Assembly: GCF_014839805.1 (NCBI RefSeq)
Contig: NC_051135.1
Coordinates: 12,651,291-12,715,290 of the forward strand
Origin: Manduca sexta
Taxonomy: Eukaryota > Arthropoda > Insecta > Lepidoptera > Sphingidae
Reading direction: 5' to 3'
Length of the DNA: 64,000 nucleotides
In this document: one piece after another, positions 53,451 through 64,000 of the stretch
Position numbering within the stretch: the stretch's first letter is position 1
How the letters are laid out: the number at the start of each line of letters is the position of its first letter
The notes under the pieces: model-generated
What the model was told of the DNA's origin: nothing
The model's database searches: none
What the model saw: only the letters and a program-made list of their open reading frames with translations
Made by a program: the position numbers and the translations under genes

Positions 53451-55004
53451 CTACAGTAAGTAAATAGTTCAAGGCTTCACTCGTGTTCTATTTTTAAAAT
53501 TCAAAAAGGTTTAGTCTATTTGATCTGTATCAGTGTTACTTATAAACATGTTTTAGCTTAGGAGATGGTTAAGAATTGTTTAAAAAGCTGTCAAAACATC
53601 ACCGGTTCCTAGTTTAAACCTTATTAAGAGGCAAAATGGCGGTTTTGACTTACATTTGATCGATTAAATTTGTGTTTTAGCATAGCTTTGCGAAAATTTT
53701 ATAAGTAAGGCTGTATAGTGTATATGTGTACAATTTATTATGTTGGTACCTATGTATACATATTTAGAGGTGATTTTCATTCATCAGATAAAAAACCATC
53801 AAATAAATTATAATCTTTATGCATACAGCTGTAATTTTGATTAATTTATTTTACTTTATTCTACGAATAAATTTTATCTGAAGACTGAAAAGTCAACCTT
53901 AAAACAAATACCTAATTACATTACATTATCGTAATAACATATAGATAATACATATATATATTTCGTTTAATAAATACTTAATACCTATTTGATATGATAT
54001 TATTCTATTAAATATAGGTAGAATATATTTTGTCATCTAACCTCTCAGCCCGAACTTTCTTTTTTAGTTACACTATGTTTTTTTCTTTTATATTCTAAGA
54101 ACAATTTAATTAATCTGGATAGATGGGCTACTTCAACAGTGCAATATAATAGACCTTTTTCAGAAGCGCAACTGATATAAGCATTTTTTTCAAATAGAGG
54201 TTCTTCAGCAATGTCAGCATTTCATTACAATGTGTCTGACTGTATTACCTCGCTTGTCCGTTCATGTTTAAAACTTGGTTCTCACTTGATTTTATCTCCG
54301 TACGTTACGACTAAGTTCCACATGTTCTCGAACTTTCCAAACAATGAGATTTTCGCGTCCATTGTTATCGTGCCACTTATCAGCTAAAGTACTAACGTTA
54401 AGAGCTTTAAAGGCTACTGGATTTTATAAAGCAAATGCGATTTTAACACCTATTTTCATATATTTAAAGGATATAGTATATTTAGTAACCTAAGTCATAT
54501 TTGCATTTATTCTTTGAGGTAGCCGGCTGACTAAAAACGATTGCATATATTTAAAAAAAAATGTTATTAATTTATACTTTTATTCAGTATGTTTTCTACA
54601 ATTGTGAATGAACGTTTTATTTAATGTAGGGAATAATGTTCCCACATGTCTTGGTTGGGATATGTCGTTTTTATACGTTATATTTTCTTTAATTCTAGGA
54701 AGTTATCTTGTTCCTATATCTAAAAAAAATGAGAAAGGCAAAGGAGTATCAAGTTTTGTAAGTAGTATTCTTACAAAAATACAAATACATATTAAAGTAA
54801 AAATTATAAACACAACTTCAAAACATGATCCATAACGAACCTAACTCTTAACAAAGGTAACGAAATTATGTTGCCCTGGTGCCACCTGCAAACATATCAA
54901 TAGAAACTTGTAATATACACGACTAGATGCCGCGTCGTTCAATCCCAACGAAGCTATCATTTTTCTTGATATTGGTATCGCTTTAAACACTTAAGTATTC
55001 GTTC
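53451..55004. other. Long AT-rich non-coding stretch
   Basis: A 75-codon open frame at 54608 has a hydrophobic middle but no support as a gene. No repeat identified. Confidence 0.45.
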
Positions 55005-55730
55005 AAGATTCTTCTTCTTGTAGTGCCTCTCCAACTAGTGAAGATTATCAGTCAGCTCAACATATCTTCTTTTGTCCTTTGCAAGGCGAAATATTAGTAT
55101 AGTATTTGCAATAACCGTCCACTTGCGGATGTTCCGTAACTACGAATTATTTTTTCCACCAATTTTTTTGCCCCACTTTAATATACTTACATTCCAGATT
55201 AATTGACTATTATTTAGATTCTATTGAGATTTTGTTTTTATGAGCAATATTATTATTTTAGTTTTTTTAATATTGATTCATGTTTTAGAATTATATAAAA
55301 TAATGGAATTTAAACATTACCTTAACTTGTAGGGTCTCGAGTATTTTTCTAAAGAAGACGAGGCTAACAAGCAAGTAATTACCATTTCTTTTCAAGTTTT
55401 TTTAAAAAATCTTGTCTAAACTGAAACTTTAAGAACGCATTTTCAAAATGCATCTAAACGTAAATATTTAGTTGCTACATTAATCCTATATTTTTACCTA
55501 TGTCCTGCCTGCGGCTCCACTTGCGTGACAGATCTTTTGTGTACATGGTTTCTCTCTCTCTAGTCGGTCACTCATTTCTAAAGATCTTAAGTCAATTATT
55601 TTGATGATGGTCACTGTCCATCGACTTCAGTTTTCTGCCTGATTAAGTGCTGCTTTAATAGAGAACTTCAATATATTGGCAACCTGGTCTACTCGTATCT
55701 TGGCACTTCGTCGTCGCGGTCTTTTCATCA
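55005..55730 (-). mobile_element. Degenerate non-LTR element 3' end, split, with AAG-type tail
   Basis: The minus strand from 55727 reads MKRPRRRSAKIRVDQVANIL, then KAALNQAEN and a stop, resembling the RPR.RW.DQV....... A..R..W ending of non-LTR reverse transcriptases. A second part at 55005-55070 reads TTGGAGAGGCACTACAAGAA GAAG on the minus strand, the element's 3' end with an AAG tail. The middle is unrecognisable. Assignment is by motif resemblance only. Confidence 0.35.
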
Positions 55731-55841
55731 AATCCATAGTGTTTGCTCCGTTTGACTTTAACTTTCAGATATAACAAAGTGTCGGATTTATAAACCTACT
55801 AATACTTTCTTTTCAAATTTAAAGAAGTTACTAATATTACA

Positions 55842-55990
55842 GTTACCTAGTCGCAACCGTAGTCTCAAAATAGTCCAGCTGTGCAAACCGACTGAGTTCT
55901 GTTAATGATTTTAGTCCCATTCATTACCGCCGCTGTGGACAGTGGCTGCGGCGCATTCACTTGCTAATTGCTTGCGACGTAGTTCGAAAT
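55842..55990 (+). repeat. Direct repeat Q, copy 1
   Basis: CTGTTAATGATTTTAGTCCC, TTCATTACCGCCGCTGTGGA CAGTGGCTGCGGCGCA and TTCACTTGCTAATTGCTTGC recur at 56360-56501 in the same orientation. A family A SINE lies between the copies. Confidence 0.55.
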
Positions 55991-56085
55991 AGACTCTGAA
56001 GTGTGTTCTCGTATGTTATTGTGATGGTAATGATTAAACTAAACAGTTCTTAAGCTGACGTAATATTATATACACACAACAACAC

Positions 56086-56297
56086 CCATTTATCCCCGAA
56101 GGGGTATGCAGAGGCGCAACTATGGCACCCACTTTTCGCCAAGTGTATTAGCCTATCGCCATATCAGGCACAAATTCGAGACTCCGGGCTGATACTGACC
56201 CAAATATCACTTTGCCCGACCCGGGATTCGAACCCCGGAAATCAGAGCTCTGTCGTACCGTGCATGCAGTGCAACTACGCCACCGAGACAGTCAGGT
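56086..56297 (-). mobile_element. SINE family A copy with internal deletion
   Basis: Reversed: CCATTTATCCCCGAAGGGGT, CACTTTTCGCCAAGTG, then about 30 bp missing before ATCGCCATATCAGGCACAAA. The head CCCGGGATTCGAACCCCGGA and AACTACGCCACCGAGACAGT is at the right. Confidence 0.82.
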
Positions 56298-56359
56298 AAT
56301 TTAATTTTAGTAAAAAAATTCTTTAAAGATTGTTAAATTAAAATACCGATATCCAGATG

Positions 56360-56501
56360 TTATCGTAGTCCTATTGTCTAGCCGTCTAAGCTGACTACGG
56401 GCGACTGTTAATGGTTTTAGATCCTTTTCATTACCGTCGCAGTGGGCAGTGGGTGCGGCACGTTCCGGATTCACTTGCTAATTGCTTGCTTGTTCGAAAT
56501 G
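56360..56501 (+). repeat. Direct repeat Q, copy 2
   Basis: Diverged second copy of 55842-55990 with CATTACCGTCGCAGTGGGCA GTGGGTGCGGCA. The family F element at 56511 begins just after it. Confidence 0.55.
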
Positions 56502-56510
56502 GATTTTTTT

Positions 56511-56802
56511 TTAGTGGTGGTAGGTCTGTCATATGTGAGAGTCTGCCTGAGTAGGTACCACTGCAATGTATATTTCTGCCGCCAAGCAGCTGTGTGAAGT
56601 CAGTGTTGTAAGACATTGTAGCCAATACTGGACATAATAAGCCTTAACATCTCATGTCTCAGGATGGCGAGCGCAGTGGAATACCAAACAATATTTTGTA
56701 ATTCAAGGCGTTGAATGGTTTTTCTACAGTTTATGGGTGGTCGTATCGCTTACCATCAGGCGAACGGCAAGCTCGTCTGGTCATTCAAAACAATAAAAAA
56801 AA
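56511..56802 (+). repeat. Retroposon family F, full copy
   Basis: TAGTGGTGGTAGGTCTGTCA, CCACTGCAATGTATATTTCT GCCGCCAAGCAGC, CATGTCTCAGGATGGCGAGC, ending GCTCGTCTGGTCATTCAAAA and a poly(A) tail. Confidence 0.82.
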
Positions 56803-57023
56803 GGACTCCCTGAAGTATGTTCTTTTATGTTATTTAAATTATGTTGATGGTAATAGCAAAAGATTATGTAATAAGATATGTAAGTGAATCGACTTAATAC
56901 AAATTTAGTGTACCCATCTAGACAATAAACATCTTTGCAAACTTGTAGTAAGATTGTAGTAATTCAGAAGATTGGCTTTTAGTATCTAAAAACTTGTTAT
57001 TATATATATTAAAACATATCTGC

Positions 57024-57146
57024 GTTATACAATTGTGTCGACTGCCGTGGAGTTATCATTACTCGTCAGTCGACATTCTATTAGACTCCATACCACTTAT
57101 GATCAGGAGCAGTAGAGTCACTTTGCCGTGCTCGGTAAAAAAAAAT
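57024..57146 (+). repeat. Retroposon family D, 3' half
   Basis: TTGTGTCGACTGCCGTGGAG, CAGTCGACATTCTATTAGAC and GTCACTTTGCCGTGCTCGG, then a nine-A tail (57137-57145). Confidence 0.75.
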
Positions 57147-57432
57147 ACAAGTTATTCGATATTTTAACGCGCTATATACATAATTGCACATATATTTATC
57201 TGCCGAAACATCAAATAGAATTTCAAACCCGTCGGAGTTCTAAAATGTTACAAAAAGATTGTCAATTAGATCTTCCCTTTCGTTCCAACACAAAATCGTA
57301 TCTACTGCTAGTTTCACACGTCTTAAAGCCGATTATAGCCAGTTCACATTAAGGACTTCGAGTAAAGCCTGGACAACTTTGTTGTATGCAGTTTAATTTG
57401 ATGTACTTTACGATGCTTGAAAGAGTAGGTTG

Positions 57433-57907
57433 TCTTATACGAGACCAACTTTTGCTCGCGGCTTCAGTCGCGTGAAAGATTGTTCCAGAATAAAAGGCCT
57501 TTTTTTTTTGCGGGATAGAAATTAGTCTGTCTTTCCCAGGATAATTTTTGAGTTTATCCCGTTCAAACAGGAAGATAGATGTGGAGAGGGACTGTTTAAT
57601 ATATTTTTATTGAACTTTTTAAGATGAACAATTCCGTCATACACATTTAATTATACACGATCGTTGGGTAACATTTACCATTTACGCAGTGCACGCAACG
57701 AAACGATTTTCGCAACATATTTCATTGATCCACTCCTATTGGTCATAGCGTAATGTTATTTGGTCAATGGTTATGTTATATAAAGTTATACCTTCCTCGA
57801 TAAATGGGCTATTCAACACCTAAAGATTTTTGCAACTCTAACTTGTATATCGTGAGATTAACGCATTCAAAAAAACCAACTCTTCAGCTTTATATAATAG
57901 TATAGAT
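57433..57907 (+). repeat. Retroposon family G, long diverged copy
   Basis: CAACTTTTGCTCGCGGCTTC and GGGATAGAAATTAGTCTGTC, with the 3' part CTCGATAAATGGGCTATTCA and GCTTTATATAATAGTATAGA. Its interior (GAACAATTCCGTCATACAC, CACTCCTATTGGTCATAGCG) resembles that of the long inverted-repeat arms. Confidence 0.6.
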
Positions 57908-59084
57908 AGAAGTATTGATGTGAACGGCTGCAACCGAGTTATAATTCTTGGTAAAATCAAATTTAGTTCAAATTTTGCTGGCGACATGATTAGACTGATT
58001 ACTAATTAAATTTAATTAATTACAGCGCATTATAGATTACACTCTGTTATTAATTAATATGGGTTTAAGCGTCAATTGTTTCAGCAGCCGCTGTTAAATA
58101 AATTTTGGCACGAAATTCAGAACGTATTTTGTTGAAAGCTCATAAATGTTCGGAAATGTTACACTTTCATCTTTGTTGTGGTTGCATTGAATAAATATTG
58201 GTTGTTGAGATAACATAGTATGTATTCGAGTTATATTTATTGATAAAACATATTATAGCATGTATTTTATATGATAAAGTGAATAATACGTTGTCTAATT
58301 TTAATGTACTTTTATTATGTAAATTAACGTTGTATTTAAATCAACTTTCACTTATCTTCAGGTGCAAAGATTACTACTGTGATGTGCCTGCATAAAAAAA
58401 ATATTATCAAAGTTACTATATTTTGTTTTTATAGACTCTTGTAATTTTATTATTAATTTATAGATTAGTCTCCTTAATGTCTTTTATATTATTATATTCA
58501 TTCTATATTCATAAATGTCTCAAGGTTTTCTGGGGGTCAAAATAACCACAAATTTATTTTCCATGTTGAAAAACTCATTCATTGTAGCATCAGACATATT
58601 TTTCTTAATTTGCAAAGACTCATTTAGACCCATAAATAATAAATTGTACCTAATAATTGATTGAACATGTTACCCCGTCTGAACATGTGCAACAATAACG
58701 CTTAAAAAATCTATTTTTTCTAGCAATAATTGCTGCGTATAAATGAGAATTTATTCAAATAATGTACAATCTTTCTGGAATAGTGTAAATATACCGTTAG
58801 AAAGCAATTTCCTTTAGTATTTCTTTATTCAGACGTACATTTTGCACTGCTCACGTCCAGTGCCCACGCTCCCATGTCCTATTACGACGTTGAGCCTGCT
58901 TATTGGATCCCCAAGTTGGCCCAATTCCACTTACTCTACAGTTTGGACGATAGTTTCTAATGTACTTCACAAAGTGTAGCGTCCTAAAATATTTACCGAC
59001 TAAAGTTGTTTGTGAGTTGAAGATCTCCAGTAAAAGTATTAGACTAATGGCGAATTTATGTGGTATTATTTGTTAAAGATAACT
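57908..59084. other. Long non-coding stretch
   Basis: AT-rich, nothing recognisable. Confidence 0.5.
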
Positions 59085-59340
59085 GGGATTTCCATCTTAA
59101 AAAATTACTCGTCGCAGCAGTCAGGAAGTTGGCGGTGTGATACCTCTGTGTTTCGGAAAGTACGTTAAGCCGTTGGTCATACGCCTGGTCTCTCTCCGGT
59201 CACGTAGGGTTGCTGTCTCATTGGACTATGAGGGAAAGGAACAGTGAGTGTATGTAGTGTGCACACACTTGTGCACTATAATATCTCCTGCGTACTTGGC
59301 TGGTAGCCATGCCCAAATTCGGCCAGGAGAATTTAATTTT
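59085..59340 (+). mobile_element. SINE family B, 5' truncated
   Basis: Starts in the body (GGGATTTCCATCTTAAAAAA TTACTCGTCGCAGC), continues GTGTTTCGGAAAGTACGTTA AGCCGTTGGTCATACG and ACTATAATATCTCCTGCGTA, and ends near CAAATTCGGCCAGGAG. Confidence 0.82.
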
Positions 59341-59775
59341 ATTATCTGTGAAAAACAAAAATAGGGTAAAAATACGGTCAGGGCATCTTATTCAAGCGAC
59401 CATTTGACCATTTTAAGTACTTTTTTTAGTTATATTTTTATTAGCAAAACATTATATTGACAAGGACACTTAAAAATTAGCCGATATGTTTTTTTAAAGT
59501 CATAACTCATAAGTACATTCATCAATATATTTGCGTGCACTGATTATTTCGTCGCGTGTTAACTCTGTATTAGTTTGACTGACTGCGACTCGTTGCGACT
59601 GTCGAGCTTTGGTCGCAGGTTCAATATTCGCATCAGATAACATTGGATTGCTTAGTTCAGTATCAACCCAGAATATGTTATTAAAATATAATGGTGGTAA
59701 TTTTTTTGCAGGTAATCTTATGATTCAAGGGTTCAATGCCAGTATGAAGAATATTAAAACTCAGTATTTTTATTA
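59341..59775. other. Non-coding stretch
   Basis: Nothing recognisable. Confidence 0.5.
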
Positions 59776-59870
59776 AATACTAGTTTTCGCTCACGGCTCC
59801 GTCCGCGTATAAAAGTTCTTCCGGAATGAAACGTCCGTTTTATATTTACCCGGAAGAAATTGCAATCTAG
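59776..59870 (+). repeat. Retroposon family G, 5' fragment
   Basis: ATACTAGTTTTCGCTCACGG CTCCGTCCGCGTATAAAAGT TCTTCCGGAATGAA is the start of the family; homology fades after about 100 bp. Confidence 0.55.
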
Positions 59871-60139
59871 CAATACACTGATGAACACTGCATTTAATTT
59901 CATGCGGAAGTTTTGCGTGATGCGTGTACAAATATACACACACATAAAAATTCTAAATAGTATCGTTTTGGCTTTTGTTGCCCTAATAGAGACATTGGCC
60001 TGTTAAAACTTTATTACATGTAAAGATTATAATAATGTATATCTCTGTCACTTAATCGTTATTTTCATAATTTAAAGATAATATCAAGAGGTAGAGCCTA
60101 CGACGACAATTTAGATATAGGTATATTTTATTTGGAAAT

Positions 60140-60516
60140 GACTGCCTCGGTAGCATAATTGTAAGTGTACACGGTACAAGTACGACTACCGCGCTGAGGT
60201 CCTGGGTTCGAATCGGTCGGGCCAAAATAATAGTGACTGGGTTTTTCCATCTTAAAAATTACTCAGTTGCAGCTCGGAGTCAGGAAGTTGGCGGTGTGAT
60301 ACCCACGTGCCTCGGAAAGCACGTAAAGCCGTTGGTCCTGCGCTTGATCCCTCTCCGGTCATGTCGGATTGCCGTCTCACCGAACTATGAGAGTGAAGGA
60401 ATAGAGAGTGCACCTGTGTATTGCGCACACACTTGTGCACTATAATATCTCCTGCGTACCTGGCTGATCTCCGTTGAGATTGGCCGCCGTGGTCGAAATT
60501 CGGTTAGAAGGGATTC
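60140..60516 (+). mobile_element. SINE family B, full copy with 10-bp target duplication
   Basis: Head GACTGCCTCGGTAGCATAAT and GGGTTCGAATCGGTCGGGCC (B box followed by a small deletion). The body has ATTACTCAGTTGCAGCTCGG, GTGCCTCGGAAAGCACGTAA and GTCATGTCGGATTGCCGTCT. The 3' end is GGCCGCCGTGGTCGAAATTC. ATTTGGAAAT at 60130-60139 and 60517-60526 flanks it. Confidence 0.9.
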
Positions 60517-60631
60517 ATTTGGAAATTTATCGAAACGATCCGATCTCATTGGAATCGAAATTAGTTAGGTGAGGAGGATTAAGTCAAGAGTACTTTGTGT
60601 TAAATTGTTTGTGTTAGAAGGGTAAACGGTT

Positions 60632-61050
60632 TTATATGGCTGGCAGTCGCGAAGGGTGAAAGTTTCCAAAAGGGAAACCGACACAACATATAGGTACTAA
60701 GCATATACTAAAGTTAATTAGATTTTTCATGAATTAAGAAAGGGAAGCCTCGGTGACGTTGTACTGCGTGCACGGCAGCGCTCTGAGGTCCTGGGTTCGA
60801 ATCCCGGGTCGGGCAGTGATATTTGGGTTTTTCTGCGCAATATTAGCCCGGAGTCTGGAATTTCTGGCCAATATGGCGATAGGCTCGCCCCTTATCTCAT
60901 CCTGGGACGGAACACACTTGGCGAAAAGTGGGTGCCTTGGTTGCGCCTCTGTCTACCTCTGTGTCTATGGTGTGTGTGTGTGTGTAAGAAAGGGAAGCCG
61001 TCAAGTATCGGGTTATACCCTTCGCTGTTAATGGCTAGCTGTACTCCTTT
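60632..61050 (+). mobile_element. MITE family E interrupted by a SINE
   Basis: Left end ATATGGCTGGCAGTCGCGAA GGGT; right end ACCCTTCGCTGTTAATGGCT AGC (partly inverted). Internal GAAAGGGAAGCCGTCAAGTA TCGGGTTATAC matches the family. A family A SINE sits inside at 60750-60984. Confidence 0.65.
60750..60984 (+). mobile_element. SINE family A inside a MITE, 15-bp target duplication
   Basis: TAAGAAAGGGAAGCC occurs at 60735-60749 and again at 60985-60999, perfectly. Between them are the tRNA-like head (GGTTCGAATCCCGGGTCGGG), the body (GATAGGCTCGCCCCTTATCT, GGGACGGAACACACTTGGCG) and a (GT)n tail (60970-60984) in place of the usual 3' end. Confidence 0.93.
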
Positions 61051-61084
61051 TAGTGGATAATGATAGTAAATTACTATTAATATT

Positions 61085-61165
61085 ACTGGTGGTGACCAGG
61101 AAGGCTGCGAAGTTTTCGAAACATCGGGGGAAAATTATAAAATTAAAAAACCGTGATAAAATCTG
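61085..61165 (-). repeat. Repeat family K, inverted copy
   Basis: GGTGACCAGGAAGGCTGCGA AGTTTTCGAAACATCGGGGG, then TTAAAAAACCGTGATAAAAT, the reverse of 48060-48160. Confidence 0.6.
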
Positions 61166-61636
61166 AAAATTATGTTATTCCAATGTCTAACATTCACGTA
61201 AACTTAATAAACCATTATCAACAAAATAATTTTTTTATTTGTATCCACATCCTCAATGTAAGCGATGCTCCATCACTGTAATTATGAAGTGTTCGCCTTT
61301 AATCTTCTTTCTACATTTCCAATTGTTCTCTACAATATTGGATTACTTCCTACATTTCCCGCAACAATGCATCACGCTTTTAATGTAAAATTGTTTGTCT
61401 CAAACCCATTGTGCTATATAAATAAAACAACTACATCAGTTAAAACCACATTTAGAACTACTTTTCTTGTTGGTAAGTATAATTGACGTATAATTTTGTG
61501 ATTAATAATTCTGTACGATTTTCTTAAAGTTTTTGAGTTACCATAATTTGGCTAGCAAAGTGTTCGTGACATTAAAAAATATCTGAGTAATTGATATGAT
61601 AGGTTTGCATACTACGTTAAAATTAAACATTTTTTT
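61166..61636. other. Loop between inverted family K copies
   Basis: An open frame of 73 codons at 61265 has no motifs. No repeat recognised. Confidence 0.4.
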
Positions 61637-61760
61637 GGAATTTATCGCGGTTTTTATATAATTTTCTTCCGATGTTTCGAAGACTTTGCGGCACTCATGG
61701 TTACGGGGTGAACTACAAAGGCTGCTATTACTACTTTTATGTCTAACATTCATGTAAACA
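61637..61760 (+). repeat. Repeat family K copy
   Basis: TTTATCGCGGTTTTTATATA, CCGATGTTTCGAAGACTTTG CGGCACTCATGGTTACGG; inverted relative to 61085-61165. Confidence 0.6.
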
Positions 61761-62097
61761 TAAGAAATCATTTTCATAATACGTTCCTCTGGCTAGGAAT
61801 CGAACTAAGGGAATTTCCATTCTTCAAAATGATATTTTGCCAGCTGTAGCTGTGACAGTCACCTTTTATTTGTACTGCATCTTTTATTTTACGCCAACTT
61901 AGTAGTTCTATAAGATGAATCTTCAAGAAAGGTAAAACATGACGATGGAATGATTATAATATAATTATTGTGTCTACTTGTGGGATGTACGTGTATTATC
62001 CCAGTATCAGAGATAGCGCTGGAGTTTATACAGCGCGTAGAGTATGTAACATTTTTGTTTTATTATTTTTATAGTCATGAATTACAATTTTTAAAAT
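61761..62097. other. Non-coding stretch
   Basis: GGCTAGGAATCGAACTAAGG near 61790 resembles a reversed B-box region of a tRNA-like head, but too little remains to assign. Confidence 0.35.
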
Positions 62098-62265
62098 ATC
62101 CGACCCGTGATGTGACGATCCTATCACCATATCGTGAACAATCCAGGTTCCTGGCCGATACTGAGTAAAACATAGTAATACTGCTCGACTCGGGATTCGA
62201 ACCCAAAACCTCAGAGCGGTAGTTACACCGCGCGCGCAACACACCTACTTCGCCAAGCTAGAGCA
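62098..62265 (-). mobile_element. SINE family A, 5' part, diverged
   Basis: Reversed: GATCCTATCACCATATCGTG, CAGGTTCCTGGCCGATACTG and CTCGACTCGGGATTCGAACC; the head is at the right. The 3' third is absent. Confidence 0.65.
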
Positions 62266-62442
62266 GTAGAAGTACCCGGATTACCTAAAACATTTTTAGT
62301 TTCTTGCCCGTTCTTCTCTGGTGAAAACTGCTTTCCGAACTGGTGGTAGAGTTAATATTGACGGAATCTAAATAATGTATAACATTTTACAGATTCAAAT
62401 AAATCATTTCATTTCATTTCATTTCATTCATTTCATTAACCT
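62266..62442 (+). mobile_element. Retroposon 3' end with (ATTTC)n tail
   Basis: TTGCCCGTTCTTCTCTGGTG AAAACTGCTTTCCGAACTGG TGG, then CAAATAAATCATTTCATTTC. An AATAAA followed by an ATTTC tail is a familiar lepidopteran non-LTR ending. Non-coding. Confidence 0.55.
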
Positions 62443-62577
62443 AGAAAAAACTGCATTATATTCATCAATGTTAACATCACACCTACATCACTAAGCTAAA
62501 GCAATAGAAATGCTACCTACCCAAAACATTAAACTAGAAAAAACTGCATTAAACTCGTCAATGTAAACCTGTATCAA
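62439..62577. repeat. Imperfect tandem duplication, period about 91 bp
   Basis: CTAGAAAAAACTGCATTATA TTCATCAATGTTAAC at 62442 recurs as CTAGAAAAAACTGCATTAAA CTCGTCAATGTAAAC at about 62533. Confidence 0.6.
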
Positions 62578-62980
62578 TTATCGTTATTTTCCTCACTGAA
62601 GAAAAGAAATCTGATACATTATAATTTGTTCGCAAAGCTATCCATTTGTCTATGTTATCCAAGTCCACTTACATATTTCTTGTTAAGCTTGAGAGACGTC
62701 TTGTTATCTCGGTAACTCAAGCCTAGGCTTTGCTTGGAAAACCGATTCGATAAAGATGTATTGTTTTTGATACAATAATGTGGGTACTCGTAAATTCTTA
62801 TGTTGTAAACAGGACTTTTATATCTTTTAAGGTATGAAAGTCAAGGGAATTGTATTTCGCTGCGATAATTAATATCGATGGTTGAAAGACTAATTATAAT
62901 ATATAATAATCTAGATCACATCGCATTAGTATTAACTGTTATGGTGTAATAATATATGTATAAATAAATAAATAATTGAC
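62578..62980. other. AT-rich non-coding stretch
   Basis: Nothing recognisable. Confidence 0.5.
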
Positions 62981-63112
62981 AGTGCGACATTTTTTCGAAA
63001 AACTGGGTTGAAAACACAGAAAAAAAGAGCTGATATTAAATATAAATGAAATAAATAAAATAAATAAATAGTGTCGCAGAAAAATTTAGCTTAAGTGACT
63101 AAGCCTTTCAAT
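62981..63112 (+). repeat. Dispersed repeat R, copy 2
   Basis: CATTTTTTCGAAAAACTGGG, AAAAAAAGAGCTGATATTAA, GTGTCGCAGAAAAATTTAGC TTAAGTG and AAGCCTTTC parallel 441-575. An (ATAA)n expansion lies at about 63045-63071. Confidence 0.45.
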
Positions 63113-63182
63113 CTTCGATATGACTTTTTTCAGGCCTTAGTCTATTTGTGGGGCAAGTTTTATAGTAGGTTGAGTACAATAT

Positions 63183-63488
63183 CAGGCCTGTATTATAATA
63201 AACACGCCCACTACGGCACGGGCCTCCTCTACTACTGAGAGGGATTAGGCCTTAGTTCACCACGCTCGTCTAGTGCGGATTGGTAGACTTCACACAACCT
63301 CAAAAATCTTATAGGGAACTTATCCTTTGCAGGTTTCCTCACGATGTTTTCCTTCACCGTTAAAGCAAGAGGTAATTTACAAAGAATACATATATAATTT
63401 TAGATAAGTCAGAGGTTAGATTTTAATTAAACCTGCCGACATTCGTCTTGGCAGTCCGTTCGACACCCATCTAGGCTATCGCCACTGC
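63183..63488 (-). mobile_element. SINE family C copy
   Basis: Reversed: ATCAGGCCTGTATTATAATA, GGGCCTCCTCTACTACTGAG, GTCTAGTGCGGATTGGTAGA, with head CCATCTAGGCTATCGCCACT at the right. Several small deletions. Confidence 0.85.
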
Positions 63489-64000
63489 ACCTTATTATTA
63501 TGTAAGAAGAGTATGTACCTATAATAAAGATGTTTGTATAGACATTGGACTTAAATTGAAGAAGCGATCGCGGTTCGAGTAATTTCGGAGAATTTTCTTT
63601 CATGTGCTACTAAATATTACAAAGCTTCTTTATTTTATATCAAAGATACCTCTGGAGGTTGTATCCTGATCAAGAAGCTCGGTCTTTAAATAAAGTCATT
63701 AACTCATAAACCGATTCGATATCAACCAATATACAACTTCAGAACAGAAATCCGCGTTCACAAAGCCAATTGGGCCACAATAGTCCCACCGGGATAATGG
63801 GGAACGCCCTAAACAACGTATCCACAATACAAGCTATAAATTCATGCGCCCGTACTGTTTCTTATCGCTTTAACTTTAGGAACGATTTCGGGACGTTACC
63901 GTAGTGTGCCACAAATCGTGGGAAGGGCCGTATTAAGCGAGGAAGATGGGGGTCAATTTCATTTTTGTAAATTTTAAACAAACTTGAATGCAATAGAATA
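63489..64000. other. Non-coding stretch at window end
   Basis: Less AT-rich from 63700 on, but no reading frame, RNA or repeat can be supported. Confidence 0.45.

Noticed and set aside
54608..54835. 75-codon plus-strand frame with a hydrophobic middle
   Set aside because: AT-rich chance hydrophobicity; no promoter, splice or family support.

Overview
The window reads as AT-rich, gene-poor nuclear DNA of a moth or butterfly. The assignment rests on repeat content: tRNA-headed SINEs, the retroposon that begins ACTAGCTTTTGCTCGCGGCTTCG, the GGGTTCCGTA-type repeat, and RTE-like LINE 3' ends with the conserved GEAYVQQW tail and a (GAT)n end. These are patterns I know from Lepidoptera; no database was searched.

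Conventional genes are few. (1) One spliced protein gene lies on the minus strand at 31871-33697. Its three exons join in frame into a 297-residue secreted, N-glycosylated, probably lipocalin-fold protein, with a TATA box just upstream. (2) Two identical tRNA-Gly(GCC) genes lie at 26326-26396 and 26788-26858. (3) A nearly intact DD37D mariner-type transposon lies at 18729-20034, its transposase broken by a single-base frameshift. A few open or exon-like stretches (12.5, 37.9, 51.4 and 53.4 kb) are listed at low confidence.

Layout: 1-18.5 kb is decayed repeats (SINE families A, B and C, retroposon D, TA-flanked MITE H, microsatellite-linked retroposon G). 18.5-20.2 kb is a three-level nest: mariner inside a MITE inside a D retroposon. 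20.7-23 kb is a dense repeat cluster. 24.0-27.8 kb is an inverted repeat with arms of about 850-890 bp whose loop carries both tRNA-Gly genes. 28-31.4 kb is retroposons and SINEs. 31.8-33.8 kb is the lipocalin-like gene, whose two introns are largely transposable element. 33.8-36.7 kb is bare AT-rich DNA. 36.7-48.2 kb is a repeat mosaic with long (TA)n tracts. 49.7-52.1 kb holds two unassigned inverted-repeat structures. 52.5-64 kb is more SINE, LINE and MITE insertions.

The sequence often gives insertion order and target-site duplications directly (15 bp for a SINE inside a MITE at 60.7 kb; 11 bp for an RTE tail inside a MITE inside an intron at 32.3 kb). I see no operon, CRISPR array or other multi-gene system. 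The notable content is transposon architecture plus one poorly characterised secreted-protein gene.
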